From Brasenia schreberi (taxonomy: Eukaryota; Streptophyta; Magnoliopsida; Nymphaeales; Cabombaceae), in NCBI GenBank assembly GCA_036023115.1, contig JAYKKT010000091.1, forward strand, positions 33,293,001-33,357,000: a stretch of DNA of 64,000 bases, in the 5' to 3' direction. The position numbers and the translations under genes are program-made. Under the pieces are notes generated by a model that saw only the letters and a program-made list of their open reading frames with translations, did not search any database and was not told where the DNA came from. Positions 37,891-52,800 of this stretch are shown here, piece after piece (the first letter of the stretch is position 1; every line of letters starts with the position of its first letter).

Positions 37891-40800
37891 CATAGAGAGA
37901 GTGATCCCTCAAGGTTCCATCAATTCAACCATCAGCTATTATCCTCTATCACATTTTACTTACTCTTTTACTATATTTTCATTAGTCTTATGTTATCACC
38001 AAAACTACTAGAAAAACCTAAGTAATGGTGATGGTTTTGACTAGTGGAGAGCAATTTTGTTCGGTAAAAGAGTAGCAAAAGGTGATGAAGGGTAACAACC
38101 AAGAGTTGAATCGATAGAATCATGTAAAATGTGGAATTAAGCACTATATTCAACTGAGCATGAACCACTGCCTCTATTTAAATGTATGCATATTCTTTAT
38201 TGCAGCTGGGTTTAGTCAGATCCCCTACCGAATATGTGCACCCCTGGGTAATCAACTTCATGAGCATCAAGTAAAGGTTCTTTAAATCCCCTGAATCCAG
38301 CTAGTACATTGATATGGTTTCAGATACCTATGCCCATACCCACATCGGGTTGAAGTAGGACATATCCAATAAATAATGTGGTCGCTATCACAAATTCAAA
38401 GTGCCCCACTTCCTGCAACGGGTTATAACGTTGTTTCTCACTTTTTAATCCTTTGCTTGTTCTCTGCATGGCAAATTTTCAGGAAGAAGTGTTAGGAGAT
38501 ACGATTGGAGACGATGATTCTGAGGACTTACCTGATTTGGTTCTAACAACTGATGTTAACGGAGTTAATGCAGGTAATTAAATGTTGTGTTCTGTGCTAT
38601 AAAATAGTCGGATATTGCATCCGTGTTCCATCTGTGTGTGTGAGAGTATATGTTTGTACTTTTGTATAGGTATGTATGTATGCATGTATATATTTATCAT
38701 GTCTTTGTGTCCGTGTGTGAATTTTGTTTCTAACAATAATGTAGATTATATAAAGGAAAAGGTTGCTGAGCACAAAAGGAACAGATCAATTAGTCATCTG
38801 GGTCAAACCAGAGATCCAGATAATATATGTTTCTGAATGTGAGTTTTGAAAATTTTGTACCCAACCTACTGATCCGGGTGCTGGTCTAGATCTGCCCTTT
38901 TCTTTCGTTTCTCGTACAATGCGGAGGATGAAGCCAGATGCATGCCCCAGTTTTCAAACTCATGACCTTCAACATGTGAGTTGACTCTGCTAGCCAGGTG
39001 AGCTAAGCTATTACCGATCTTGCTTAGATCTGTCAATTTTTTTTTTTGGATTACCAAGATAGGGTTAGGCAAGACCCCTATCAGACAAAACAATGGGATA
39101 TATAGAATATTTACAAGGTGTGAAGTACCTTCCATCAAAAAAGAAATCTAATTGCTCTGTGTTGTAAGTCCGTAGCAAGATCAATTCTATAGAGTATAAA
39201 GTGACCTCTGACTGCGAGGTATTGAAATGAAGAGTAGTCGGTCACCTATCTTGATAGTGATTATAACCTGTTGTAGAGGATAAGTCTTGAAGTGTACCGG
39301 TTTCTTTGATGGAGACACAACGATGATCGTTGCAGCAAAAGCCTTGCTTTCTCAATTGAGATAGCTCAAGGTATGAGACTCATCACAATATTGCCCGTTT
39401 CTGCAGTTTCGTTTCATTGAAGGTTTCTGGCTCAACGTTGGTAAGCATAGATAAATTGAGACAGGGCAAGAGGTTCTTGAACTGTTCTAAGGCCTTTTGG
39501 TGAATCATAGTTCTATGTCTGTCAGTGAGTAGCTTCTGTTATATCCATAATTGCCAATGTGAAGGTTGATTGTCCCAAGGAAATGATTGTACAGTGGTGC
39601 CTAACCTTGCTAACAGTAAAGGAATATGATTTGGCTCTTTGGGAATCCAATGACATTGCGTATCATTGAAGGTTCTGTAAAAATCCTTAGCATCATCATC
39701 ATTTGCAATTGAAGCAAAATTAGATCTGATCATTCTATTGAATTTGCTAACAATTTCAAGTCTAGATGACTCAAGATTTTGTTCCGTAACAAAATGATGC
39801 AATATTTCCTTCCACCATTGTCATTCCTTGATATGAGTCTTTACTTTTCTTAAGAGACATCCAACGCAAAGGAAGTCACCATCGTGACTTCGCAAGGTGA
39901 AGCCTACTTGCCAAAATGATATTTTCTTGTTGTATACTAAGATCTCTTACGTGAACTCCGCCCATGTAAGGGATCGTGCGTGACCGGTCAAAATCCTGGA
40001 TAAAGAAGTAGGGTTGCATTAGACTTATGACAGTCAGCGTAAAACTTTGTCGGACTTATCTACCATAGATTCTATAAATTATGAGCATTGCGTTGGGATG
40101 TTTGCTCTTAGCGACGCACTAAACAATCCGAATGCAGTGAAAAGTAAGCAAGGGCCTCTACATCTTCGCCCGCATGTAGTGAATCAATTGCAGAGAGAGT
40201 TTCCACATCATGGACGGGTGTGGATAAAGTAGTTAGTCCCACTACATTATCACCCAAATGTAGTGAACAAGTTACAACAAGGGTCTTCGCATTTTCAGAA
40301 TAGACAGATGCAGGGAGTAAGGAAGCTAGTCCTAGATAATAAGTTTTTTATTGGCACTGTGAATATCGAAAAATTAACCGGTAAATTAATGGAGGTGGTA
40401 GATACTATGATTTGGAGAAAGATTCACATTTTATGTTTACAATAGACAAAATAGGTTGGAGAAAAAGCAAAGAAGATTGATAATACAAACTTTAAATTAT
40501 GGTGCTCACGAAAGAAAAAGACTCGAAATGGAGATGGTATTATTATAAATAAAGATTTAAAGGATAGTGAGTAGACATATGACGATATGGTGACCGAATT
40601 ATGATTGTGAAATTAGTGTTAGGAGTAGAGGCTTTGAATATAGTTTGTACATATGCACTCTAAGTAGGATTAAAAGATAATATAAAGAAGGCTTTTTGGA
40701 AAGAGTTAGATAAGGTAATTCAAAAAATTCCACAAAGGGAAATGATTTGTTTAGGAGGAGACTTAAATGAACATGTTGGTAAAGATGCATTAGGATATTA

Positions 40801-43800
40801 AGGTATTCATGAAAACTATGGTTTTGAGATATAAATAAGGAGGGTAGGAGATTTTAAATTTTGTTATGACTTTTGATCTCTTTATAGTCAGTACAATTCT
40901 CAAAAAACGAGTTGAACATTTAATTACTTATAAGAGTGGTTTATCACAAACACAAATTGATTATTTCTTTTGTAGGAAAAAAGATAGATCGTATTATAAA
41001 GATTGCAAGGTAATTCTAGGAGAAAACTTAACTACTGAATATCGACTTTTAATAATGGATTTGCAAGTAAAAAAGTGAACAAAAAAGAATATAGTACATA
41101 GAGATATTCATACTAGATGGTGGAACCTCAAATGTGAAAAAGTAGATATATTTAAAGAGAAAGTTCTTCAAGGAGATGCTTCAAATTATATAGGTACATC
41201 TTGTGATATGTGAAATAATATAACTATGCATATTAGAGAAGTGGCAAAAGATGTGTTAGGCATATCTAAGGGATGCGTATCGGTACAAAAATAAGCTTGG
41301 TGGTGGAGTGAAGTGGTGCAAGATAAAATCATGGCAAAGAAGGCATGTTATAAATTACATGATGCTAAGAAGACTAGTGAAACTTGAGAAGCTTATAAGA
41401 AAGCAAAGAAAGAAGCAAAAAAAACCGTTAGTGAGGAAAAAGCTAAAATTTGAAAGAATTTATATAAAAAGCTTAACTTAAAAGAAGGTGAAAGAGATAT
41501 TTTTAAGATACCTAAGGCTAGAGATAAAAAAACTAAGGATCTTACTTTTATTACCATTAAATATGAGGATGAGAAGATTCTAGTGGCGAATGATGATATA
41601 AAAAATAGATGGAAATAAAAATAGAGATGTTAGTATTAGCATATGAGAGTTAGCCAACTCAGAAATATATATAAACCGCAATTTCTATCGGCATATTTAA
41701 AAGAATGAAGTCAAAGATGCTCTTAAATATATGAAGGTTGGTAAATCTGTAACACCAGACAATATTCTTAGAGAAATATGAAAAATCCTAAGAGAGGTGG
41801 GGCTCACTTGGCTTACAAAACTACTTAATGAAATATGGAAAACCCAAAAGATGCCTGGGAAATGGAGAGGAAGTACACTTATTCTCATATATAAGAAAAG
41901 AGAGAAATTCAGAATTGTTCGAATTATTAAGGTATCAAGTTAATGACCCATATTATAAAATTATCGACCATAGGTTAAGACAAGTATTAAGTACAACAGA
42001 GAACAAATTTGGATTCATGACTGTATATCTACCATTGAAGCAATTCATATATTGAGACATCTTATGAAACATTTTAGAGTAGAAAAAAGAACCTTCACAT
42101 GATATTTATTGATCTAGAAAATATTTACAATAAGTGCCAAGAGATGCTTTTGGGAGATCTTTGAAAAAGAGAGGTATTCTATTGACATACATAAATCTTA
42201 TAAGATACATGTACCATGTTGCAAAAACTTATATGAGAACTCATGAAAGAATGGCATAGTCCTTTGAAGTAAATATTGAGTTACATCAGGGATTAACTTT
42301 AAGTCTATATTTATTTACATTGGTCATTGATGAGTTAACAAAACATATTCAAGATGAAGTACCGTAGTGTATGTTATTTGTAGATGATATTATGTTAGTG
42401 GATGAGTATAAAGAAAAAGTTAATAAGAAATTAGAACCATGGAGAGAAACTTTAGAAAGTAAAGGCTTCCAACTTAGTAGAATAAAGGTAGAATATATGG
42501 AATGTAAGTTTAATTATTTGTGTACTTCAGAGGACATAGAAATTAAGATTGGCACACAGTGTATCCCTCACAAGGAAAGCTTTAAATACCTAGGATCAAT
42601 TTTTCAAAGTGATGGTTCGTTCATATTATTTAAGTGTATCCTTTATGTATCTCACAATCTACATAATCGCACTCATGTGTATACTAGTGAGAGCTTGTTG
42701 AAATTGACTTGTCACATGTACTGTGTGTACTATGTTTGCTCAAGTGATAGTAAGATATATCAAGGTTCCTATCATTATCTATAGGGAGTGTGATCCTCTA
42801 ATTTTTTCCATATGTAGTTCTTAGTTTGGTACCCATTACTTTCGGCATGTTTACTTTCTTATCATCAGTCAAACCTAACTTGTTAACAATATCACTAGTA
42901 AATTTTGTTTATGACAGAAAATAAACTCTGTTATTACGGGTTACTTCTATTCCCAAGAACTAAGTAGACCCAGATATTTCATTTCAAAGTCTTCATGCAC
43001 ATCTCATTTGACCTGTAATATCTCATTTTTATCACTTCTAGTGATGATTATATCATCTACATATAGAAGTAGAATCACAATATCAACATAAGTTTTTCTT
43101 AGAAACAAAATAGTTTTAGTATAACAAGAGCAAAAATCTCATGCATTTCTAAAATTCTCAAATCTATGAAACCAAGGATTAGGAGCTTGTTTGAGTCTAT
43201 ATAAAACCATTTTTAGTTTAAGAATATAATTACTTAGAGCATTGAATACCGAAGGATGAGTCATATAGATATCTTACTAAGATTATCATCAAAAAAGTAT
43301 TTTTAACATCCAATTGATATATATCCTATTCTTTAATTTATAAAAAAATTAATATACGAGCATTTGGAACAAAAGTTTCCTCATAATCAATCTCATATTT
43401 TTGACAATACCCCTTGGCTAAAAGTCTTACTTTTTACCTTTAAATATATCTATCACTATGGGTTTTGACCTTATAGACCTACCTACAACCAATAATTTTA
43501 TTTTCTTTGGGTTTTGGAACGATGCCCCAAGTACTACTCCTTTCTATAGCTTTTAATTCATCATTCATAGATTTTCTCAATTCTAATTTATTTTTTACTT
43601 GGTTATAATGATTTGGTTTAAGGATACTCAATATGATTGCTATATGATTTCTATGTTGTGGTTGAAATGTTTCATAAGACACAAATCTTTGATGGGGTTT
43701 TATAATTCTTTTGCAAGGAGCATTATCATTTTTTCTATTCCTCCTTCCATAATGATTTTCAAAAGGTCTTATGATTTCTTCTCTAGTTTTTATAATTCTT

Positions 43801-46800
43801 TTGCTAGGAGCATTATCATTTTTTCTATTCCTCCTTTCATAATGATTTTCAAAAGGTCTTATGATTTCTTCTCTAGTTTTAGGATTTCTAAGTTCATCCT
43901 CTAGATAGACCATACTTTCCTCTTTGTCATTTATCCTTTCATTCGAGATTTCATTCGAAAATGTATAACTAGTTTGAGTGTTTTGTGACTCATCTCCATA
44001 ATACCATTCATCTTCAATGAATTTGATATCTCTAGACACATAAAGTTTATCTTCTTTTAGATTCCAACATCTATACCCTTTTTTATCAATACCATACCCA
44101 AAAAAGACAACTTCGCGCATATAAGGGATCACCCTTGCATTGCCAATATGAAGCTTGAATAAAGAAGGAGGGTTGTATTAGGCTTCCGACAACTAACGAA
44201 AAACTTTGTTGAACTTATTTACCATGAATTTTACAAATTATGATAGGGCTATATGGAAACAAAGAATCTATTTAGCTGACCCCATCTAGTATGAGAAAAG
44301 GCTTAGTTGTTGTTGTTATTTATACAAAAAAAAGACACATTCAATGGTATTGGGACCTAACTTATCATTCTTATCTATATAAATATAACACTTACATCCA
44401 AAAACTTTCAACCAATCATAACTAGTTTATTTAAATATAGATTTTCAATGAGAGAATAATTTTCTAGTTTGGTTGACGACATCCTATTAATCTAATATGT
44501 GGAAGTTAAAACGGCTTCTACTAAACCATTTTGTTGGAAAGTATTTGTACAAGATTTTTTATGCCAAATTTTTTGTCCTTCAAGATAATTTTTTAAGTCA
44601 CTTGAAAGATATTTACCCCAGAGTCGGTTCTTAAGATTTTGATATTAGTTTCAAATTAAGTCTTAAGCATATTGTGAAAAAAAAATATTTAAAATCTTTC
44701 GATATGTGTTTCAAAAAATATATTCAAGTGCATCGGGTGAAATCATTTACAAAAATAACATAATAGGTCACTCCTCCTTTTGGGTTATGGGAGTGGGTCC
44801 CCAAATATCGGAGTGCATTAATTCGAAAGCCTTTTTTGGGAAAAAGATTCTTTTTCCAAATGGTGGATGATGTGTTTTGCCAAAAATATAATATTTGTAA
44901 ACAAAATCATTCTTTTCATTAATTTTTATTCATGAATAACTGTTCATTTTTCTTACATCAAGATGCCCCAATCTTTTATGTCAAAGCCCAAAATCATTAC
45001 AGGTAATCTCACATGTTTCAAAATTTGGTATAACTAAATTATCCATGGTGTAGAGACCACCTTCTTTATGTCCTTGCCCAATCACTCTCTTAGATAGATA
45101 ATTGTACACCATATATCTATTTGGTGAGAAAGTAACAATGGAACCATTATGACAAATTTGAGTTTGAGAAATCGAGAGAAGATTAAGATTTAGTTTTGGT
45201 ATAAAACATACTTGTGTATTTTAAAGGAATTACTAAGTTATTAATTTCTTTAACATCAAACTTAATTCCGTTGGCAATAAACACTTGTGCTCTAACTTAT
45301 GTGCATTTGTCTAACAATTTATATTCATTAGTCATATGAAAGGAAGTACTAGAATCTAAAAACCAAGACATACATTAGTTTTTAAAAGAAGATAATAACA
45401 CTAACTCGGAGATGCTTGCCTTTTTCTTTGAATATTTCTTAAATGTAGGCCTTAATCTTCAATGATAACACTTCCTTCTTGTTGTTAGTGGCATCTACAT
45501 GAGAAAACCTCGTCAATAAGAGATGATATATAATCTTGATATGTCTACTCTCCTTGCAATAATGGCAAATCATACTCTTGTTTGGTCAAAGTACTACATT
45601 ACCTTTGAATTGTCTATTTCTTTCACTATGTTTTGTATGTGGAGGCTTGTAGGTGTTCAAATAATTCATGGGTCTAGATATAGCAAGAACTAATTCTTTG
45701 TTGTATCTTATATTCCTCGATCTAGTTTCTCCCAAAACTAAATCGGCAAGATCTCCTAGCTTTTGTGTCTCCATTTTCTATGAATTAAAATTGATTGTTT
45801 TCAAATTTGTCTCTAAATCCTCGTATAAACAAGAAAAAATATTAGTTGTCAATATATTATTAAAACCCATCTATACTTTTGGAGTTTTTCGAATTTGTCA
45901 AAACTCATAAGTTGGTTTCAAAGATCAGAAAATTCATTATAATAATCCCTAATACTCATGGAACCTTGTTTGAGTATTATCATTTTTTTTATCAAGTTTA
46001 TTTGAAAAACAAAAATATCTTGGGAATGAGTTTTTCTAAGTTATTCCAAAGTCTGTAAGGCATTGTCAAACATGTTAATCCTACTACGAAGTTTTTCATT
46101 CATATTTTGACCAATAATCCATGTGATTTTGGCATCATACTTCTCTTATTTTTTAGCACTTCTTGTATTTCTCTTATAACTTGAGAAATCCATCCCCATC
46201 AAACCCTTCTTTTATTCATATGGGCTCTTTAATTGTACCATCAATATAATATCAATAATCTTTAGAGATAAAATATTTTTTTATGGTACATGCCCAACTT
46301 GGATAAGAGTTGAGAACCAATAAACAACAAAATGTCTCACATTTTTCTTCTATTTTTCTCAACAATAATAAGAAATATGAAAAATACCTTGATTCGCTCA
46401 AGAAGATCAAACAATTTCCAAATTTGAAGATTTTCCTACAATCAACATGAATCCCATTGCAACTTTAATAAGACCTTTTTGGCTTTGATCCCATATAAAA
46501 GAAGCACCACAATCACACTAATGATGTCAACAAACTCAAATACAAATGATTTCATAAGATCTTCAACAAGTCAAATCATCAAATACTTGGTGCACAAGAC
46601 AAACCAAATAGGTATAATACCAAATAAGTCAAGTGAGCACAAAAGGCTTTAATTATTCATTTCACAGCATCCTCTATTTATAGAGGTTTATTATAAGTGA
46701 GAAGAGAGTGTCAAAGAGAGAGACTATCATAGAGCAGTTGCTAAGTTGCTCCCAATGACTACACTACTAGCTGTTGGGAGTTCCCAACGGCTAGTAGTGT

Positions 46801-49800
46801 AGTCGTTCGGTGTTGATTGGCCCTTGAAGGGCCAGTACAAGGGGCCCATGTGAGGGGCCTGCTCGACCTTAATAGTCGAGCTCTATTACAAGTTAACACT
46901 AGCTCCCTAATACAAGAGGAACCCAAGACGATTTATTCGTATTGATGCACATACTAGAGTGGGATTCAAATTCCTTGAGGATTTGCATAAAATTCCTAAT
47001 TGGTTGCCTTTTGTCCCGAAGAAGGAAGAGCATGTCATTTGTGAAGGAGTGTCTCTATTGAATTCATTTTATGTTGATTGGGATAATCTCCTTATTTCCT
47101 TCGACAATTGTTAGTCTCCTAATTAGTCTTTCCATCACCATAAAAAATAGGTAGGAAGAGAGAGGGTCACCGTGTCATGCCGTGGGAGGCAAGGAATAAA
47201 TCACTGGCTTCACCATTTGCAGCTTGCGGTAGTAATGCAGGTCGTAATGATCTCAATCAATTTATCTACAAATCCAAAAAAGGAAGGTGAGTCCTTTAGA
47301 AAAAAACCAATCAACCTGATCATAAGCCTTCATTAGGTCTGTCTTGAACATGGTGGAGGGTTTCTTGCTAATTGTTATTGAATCAGTCATTTCATACCCG
47401 ATTTAGATGCTTTGACTTTTAAGAAAGACTCTGCTTAGCAGAAATGATTTTTGACATGATGGGGTGCATCCTTTAGCTATGATTTTGTAGATGAAATTAC
47501 ATAGCTAATCAGGCAGAACTTTGAGATTTTGTAAGCCCCTACTCGCTTCGGTATAAGCACTATGTTGGTCATATTTGTTGGCTTGTGGTGAAGACATTTT
47601 GTACGGCCTTGCATATGTCATGTCCTATGATGTGCCAATAATTTTGATAAAAGACCCCTACGAACCCATCTAACTCTGGAGCGCTATCTGATCAAAGCTC
47701 GAAAGTTGCCTTTTATATATCCTTATTTGTCACTTATTTGAGTAATATTTCATTGTCATAGTTAGTAATGTTGGGTTCCAGAGTCCCTTCTCAGTCAGTC
47801 CTATCAAGTGTATCTCTAGTGAAGAGGCTCCTAAAATAGGTAGTAGCCTCTTTCTTGATGTAAGCAGCCATGACACATTTCAATCCATCTTCGCGTATAA
47901 GTAGTCGAATGTTGTGATCAATGTCCCTTTTATATGTGGAATGATAATAAGTTGTATTGTGATCTCCTTCCAATTTTTATCTATTGCGGGTTTTTTGTTG
48001 CCAAATGGAATCATCTAGTTTTCTCAATTTCTATAATCTATTACGAATGAGGATTTCCTCGTACATCACTTTCTCATCGCCCAATACCACCTGACATTAT
48101 TTTCTCTCTAATTGATCTTGACATTCGATTGTACTTTTGGATATGTCACCCATCATATTGGAGTTTCATTTGATAAAACTATTACAAGATAAGAACAATG
48201 GTCATTCTCGGCCTAGGTAACGGCTGGACTGGCCATCCAGTCTGTTACCTGAATGGATGAGGGCCGAACCGTAACGGATGACCGTTACCGGGATTTCTGG
48301 TAACGACTCCATGATTTGCTCCGGACGAGGGAAGCCGCAGGTGGATGAATCAGGGATGAGGGGGAGTAGACTGCCTATAAAAGGCAACCATTACAGGTCG
48401 AGTGAGACACTGAAAAACATAGACTCTAAAAAAACATATAAACACCTGGAATCTCATTTCGTGAAAGCCCCTGTATGGGAACCTCGCATCCTCTCTCCAA
48501 ATCCGCTGCATACAGAGGAGATCGGCAGAAGCTAAAGAACGAAAGGCAAACTGAAGCTGCCTATCGTCGACCCACCACCAAAATCTGCCACCGCCACCGG
48601 AGGTAGATTTCTTCATTGGTATCAGACCTAGCTCTGATACCAAACTGTCATGGGTCAAATTTTTAAAACAAAATTTGTGACAACTTTTGTCGGCCCGTGA
48701 TGGCTAGAATCACTCATGATCTTATCAGCCCCTACTTCATGCTTGCTCTTCACACACACAACTCAAAAGGAATTGAACACACCGTCTTACATAATGTTTC
48801 TTTACAATCGGGGTTTCCTAATTAGTTAGGGTTCTCCATTGGAACCGAGCAGAGACCACGTCTCGCCTAACTAGGGATATAAGGGAGGTTTACCCACACA
48901 CACACCCTTACACTTCCGATTATCTTCTACAGGTTTGGTTGCACTTGCCGTGAATGGTGTTTGGCTGCATTGGGCTGGGAAGGTGCATGACTGCACCCGT
49001 TGTGGCAGTACTCGGCTGCACCTGTCTACTGCACTGCAATTGGCTTCACTGGATGGTGACACATGGTGGCTCCTGCTACACACTACACTAGGGGTGCTAC
49101 TCGACTAGAACCAGGGAGGATAAGATTATTGCTAACGCTAGGATGGCAGACACACTGCTGCACCTATGGAAGACGGCACCCGGATGGCACCTGTTGTGAC
49201 AGTCGCCTAGCACCCGACTGTTGCACAGGGGATTCGGCTACAACCTCCTTCATTGAACGACAGCACCCTACTGACGGCGGCACCCTATTGCAACGGACGG
49301 TTGTACGTGGCTGGGATGACTCTTGGCGTCAAGGCCCTCGGCTGCACCTAGGAGATAAGCGCCCAGCTTCACCTCTGACCGCAAGACCCCACTCTCCAGC
49401 ATCCTTCCACTCTCTCCAGCTCCTCTCTAACTCCCCACAGTTTTCCTCTTGTTCAGCCCCCTGTGCAACAATCAGGTGCTAGGCGACTGTCACAGTAGGT
49501 GCTATTCAGGTGCCGTCTTTTATAAAAAAATTGAAATCCGCAGGTAGAAAAACCAACGGTTTCTAGAAATTGCCTCGGGGAACGGTCTAAAAAGAATGTT
49601 TTGCCCCAACTAGTTTTCAGATATTACTCTATTACCATTGGACAAAATTACCATTTTATCCAGATATTTTCAGGTAAAAATACTATTTTGCCCTTACTAA
49701 GCAAAAAGTTTGTTTTACCCTCTGGTTGTTTGTGGAAATTACCAAATATCGGGTTGTTACTTTACAGTTTTACCCTTCTCAGTTTGGATAATTTCACTTT

Positions 49801-52800
49801 TGCCATCTAGTAAAAAAGACAGATTTACTCCTATTCTTTTGAAAAATTATAGATTCACCTTGAGGGATAAAATTATGATTTTAACCCCGATCAGTTGCGA
49901 ATTTTACAGAAATACCAAAGAGTAATTTTACGAGTTTGTTCTCAAGATTTTACAAAATTACAAAAAGGGACAAATAGATAAAATTATAGTTTTGACCTTG
50001 GTATTCTTTTAGGGGTACAGAGGCAGAAAGCCCTTGAAAAAATTTCAAAAAGATCATTAGATTACTTGCTTGATATCATGCATCATACTAACATGTTTCT
50101 TACTATGTATGCTTGTGTTTTTATGTTGGTTTCCTTTCTGGACCGCTTAATTATTACTTTTGCCAAACACATAAAAATAAGTTTTGGGATATGTGTGTAT
50201 GAATTGGCAAAGACGAAAAAGATGAACAATCTTAACTTTCAGATATGGAAGAGAAGAATTCCTTTGGCTCTAACAATGGAAGGTGTTGAGTATGTTCTAA
50301 AGAAAACTATGCATCCACCACCCCGAGACGCAAATGAGCAATAATTAAAAATGTATAAAATATTTCTAAAAAATGATACCATAGCAAGGACGATCATGTT
50401 GACCTATATGGAAGATGAATTGATAAAGGTCTTTGAAGAATATGAGACTGTAAAAGAGTTGTTTCACTCATTAACAGCTAAATATGATACAACTGCAAAA
50501 TTGCATGTGCAGTTGCTACTACAAAAGTACAACTCCTTCAGAATGAAAGAAGGAGATAATGTAGTACAACATGTAAATCACATGCTAGTAATGACTAGAG
50601 ACTTAGCTATACCAAAATCAGTCATCCCCGAACTGATGCAGATTTCAACAATATTGAACAGTCTATCCTCATCATGGAACATGGTCACCACTGTCCTAAG
50701 ACTAGGGCCTCAAATTAACCTTTCTAAGTTGCCCCTTAAACTAGCAATAGAGGAAGAGCACATGCTCAAAAACAAAAAAGAAAAATTGCTAGTGGTTCAG
50801 GATGAGTTAGCATCTAGCTCCAAGTCCAACCAGAAAAAGAAACCAAATAAAAAGTTTGGCAAGGATAAGAAGAAAGACGGTTAAAATTTTAAGAAATCGT
50901 AAGATCCTGCTTCTCGGATCAAGTGTTTCAACTGTGGAAAGATGAGACACTACAAAAGGGACTGCCGCATTAAGAAAGGTGGAGGAAACAACCCACAACA
51001 CGGACAGTCAAAGAAGCAGGATATAATTTGCGTGATTTCAGAGTGCTTGTATTTGGACCACCCAGTGATAGGTTAGTGGATAGACTCAGGAGCTAAAAGA
51101 CACACCTCGAACATCAAGGAAGGGGCAATAAATCTGAAGGAATATCAACTTGGGGAACATAGTATGTATATGAGAAATAATACTTTCTTAGATGTTCTGG
51201 GTATTGGGTTCTTCAGGACACATGTATAAGGCAAACCAATTGTATTGACCGACGTGTTAAAAGTGGAGTGAATTACTTGAAAAGCAAGCATATAATGGTA
51301 AAATACCACTATGTTCATGATATGGTTATGAGAAAGGAAATATTCATCTCATACATGCCAACGGAAGATATGTTGGCAGACCCCTTAACAAAAGGCATAA
51401 CAGAGGATCTCTTATCAAAACATGTTACTAACATGGGTTTGAGATATGTTTGATTATTGTATAGGTAAATAACCATACAACGGATAGATTGTTGTATAGG
51501 TAAATAACCATACAACGGATAAATTGTTGTGTAGGGAAATAACCACACAACAGGTTCTGATTGCAATAGTAATCAGGAATCCACATAACTAGGGAAAACC
51601 CTGAAAAGTGAGAGGAAAACCAGTATATCGATATACTTGTCTTAAATGGCAAAGTGGGAGATGTTACAAGATAAGAACAATGGTCATTCTCGGCTCAAGT
51701 AACGGCTGGACTGGCCATCCAGTCCGTTACCTGAACGGATGAGGGTCGAACCGTAACGGATGACCGTTACCGTGATTTCTGATAACAGCTCCGAGATTTG
51801 CTCCGGACAAGGGAAGCAACAGGTGGATGAATCCGGGATGAGGGGGAGCAGGCTGCCTATAAAAGGCAGCCATCACAGGTCGAGTGAGACACTGAAAACA
51901 CAGACTCTGAAAAAATACAAAAACACCTGAATCTCATCCCGTGAAAGCACTTGTGTGGAAACCTCGTATTCTCTCTCCAAATCCGTTGCATAATGCACAA
52001 GCTGTTGGCAGCTTGGTGAAGGAGATGATAAGCCTAATGTTCCTTATGCACAAGTTGTTGGCAGCTTGATGTATGCTATGTTGTGTACAAGACCTGATAT
52101 CAACTTTGTTGTTGGTCTTATAAGTAGATATCAAAGTAAACCTGGTTGGCAACACTAGGTAGCTGTGAAAAGGATTCTAAGATATCTGAAAGGAACAAAG
52201 GACTTGAAACTGTATTTTCAAGCAAATGAACTGAAAGTGGTAGGATACTCAGATGCTGACTTTGCTGGGAACAAAGATGACAACAAATCAATCTCGGGAC
52301 AAATATTCTTATTTGGAGGTGGTGTTGTTTCTTGGGCATGTAAGAAACAGGGCTGTGTAGCATTGCATACACAGGAAGTTGAGTATGTAGCTTGTTGTAT
52401 GGCTGCAACAAGTGTTGTTTGGATAAGCCGCTTCATACGAGATTTGAAATTGGAAATAACAGACAAGCTAATAGTTATCTATTGTGATAACAATGCAGCA
52501 ATTACTCTTATTAAGAGTGGAGCGGATTGCTCGAAAAGCAAGCATATAATGGTAAAATACCACTATGTTCATGATATGGTTATGAGAAAGAAAATATCCA
52601 TCTCATACATGCCAACAGAAGATATGTTGGTAGACCCCTTAACAAAAGGCATAACAGAGGATCTCTTCTCAAAACATGTTACTAACATGGGTTTGAGATA
52701 TGTTTGATTATTGTATAGGTAAATAACTATACAATGGATAGATTGTTGTATAGGTAAATAACCATACAATGGATAAATTGTTGTGTAGGGAAATAACCAC

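Larger units (their letters stand above)
42620..46898 (-). mobile_element. Reversed, decayed Ty1/copia element (copia-3) in intron 4
   Basis: Reading on the minus strand from 46898: LTR, degenerate tRNA-Met primer site (TGGGATCAAAGCC near 46485), gag with a CCHC-like CHYCKESRHIK near 45570, protease WFLDSSTSFHMT near 45360, integrase HSDIWGP near 44810 and YYVIFVNDF near 44770, the linker FFGYGIDKKGYRCW near 44100, and RT down to TSIHMSAIM near 42660. The RNase H end and the second LTR are missing. It meets the 3'-truncated LINE at about 42620. Many stops. A short LINE-derived element interrupts it. Confidence 0.83.

Noticed and set aside
48278..48658. Open frames inside LTR-a on both strands
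   Set aside because: LTRs are non-coding, and the same frames are broken or different in LTR-b and LTR-c.
49063..49482. A 139-codon plus-strand frame with His/Thr/Pro-rich sequence
   Set aside because: It lies within what reads as a minus-strand LTR, has repeated GGCTGCACC-type DNA and no family resemblance.
51455..51552. A CRISPR-like array of three spaced repeats
   Set aside because: Only three units with no unique spacers, within a plant retrotransposon tail.
51315..51652. Minus-strand frames rich in VWLFPYTTIYPLYGY
   Set aside because: Translations of the tandem hairpin repeats upstream of LTR-b; the same occurs before LTR-c.
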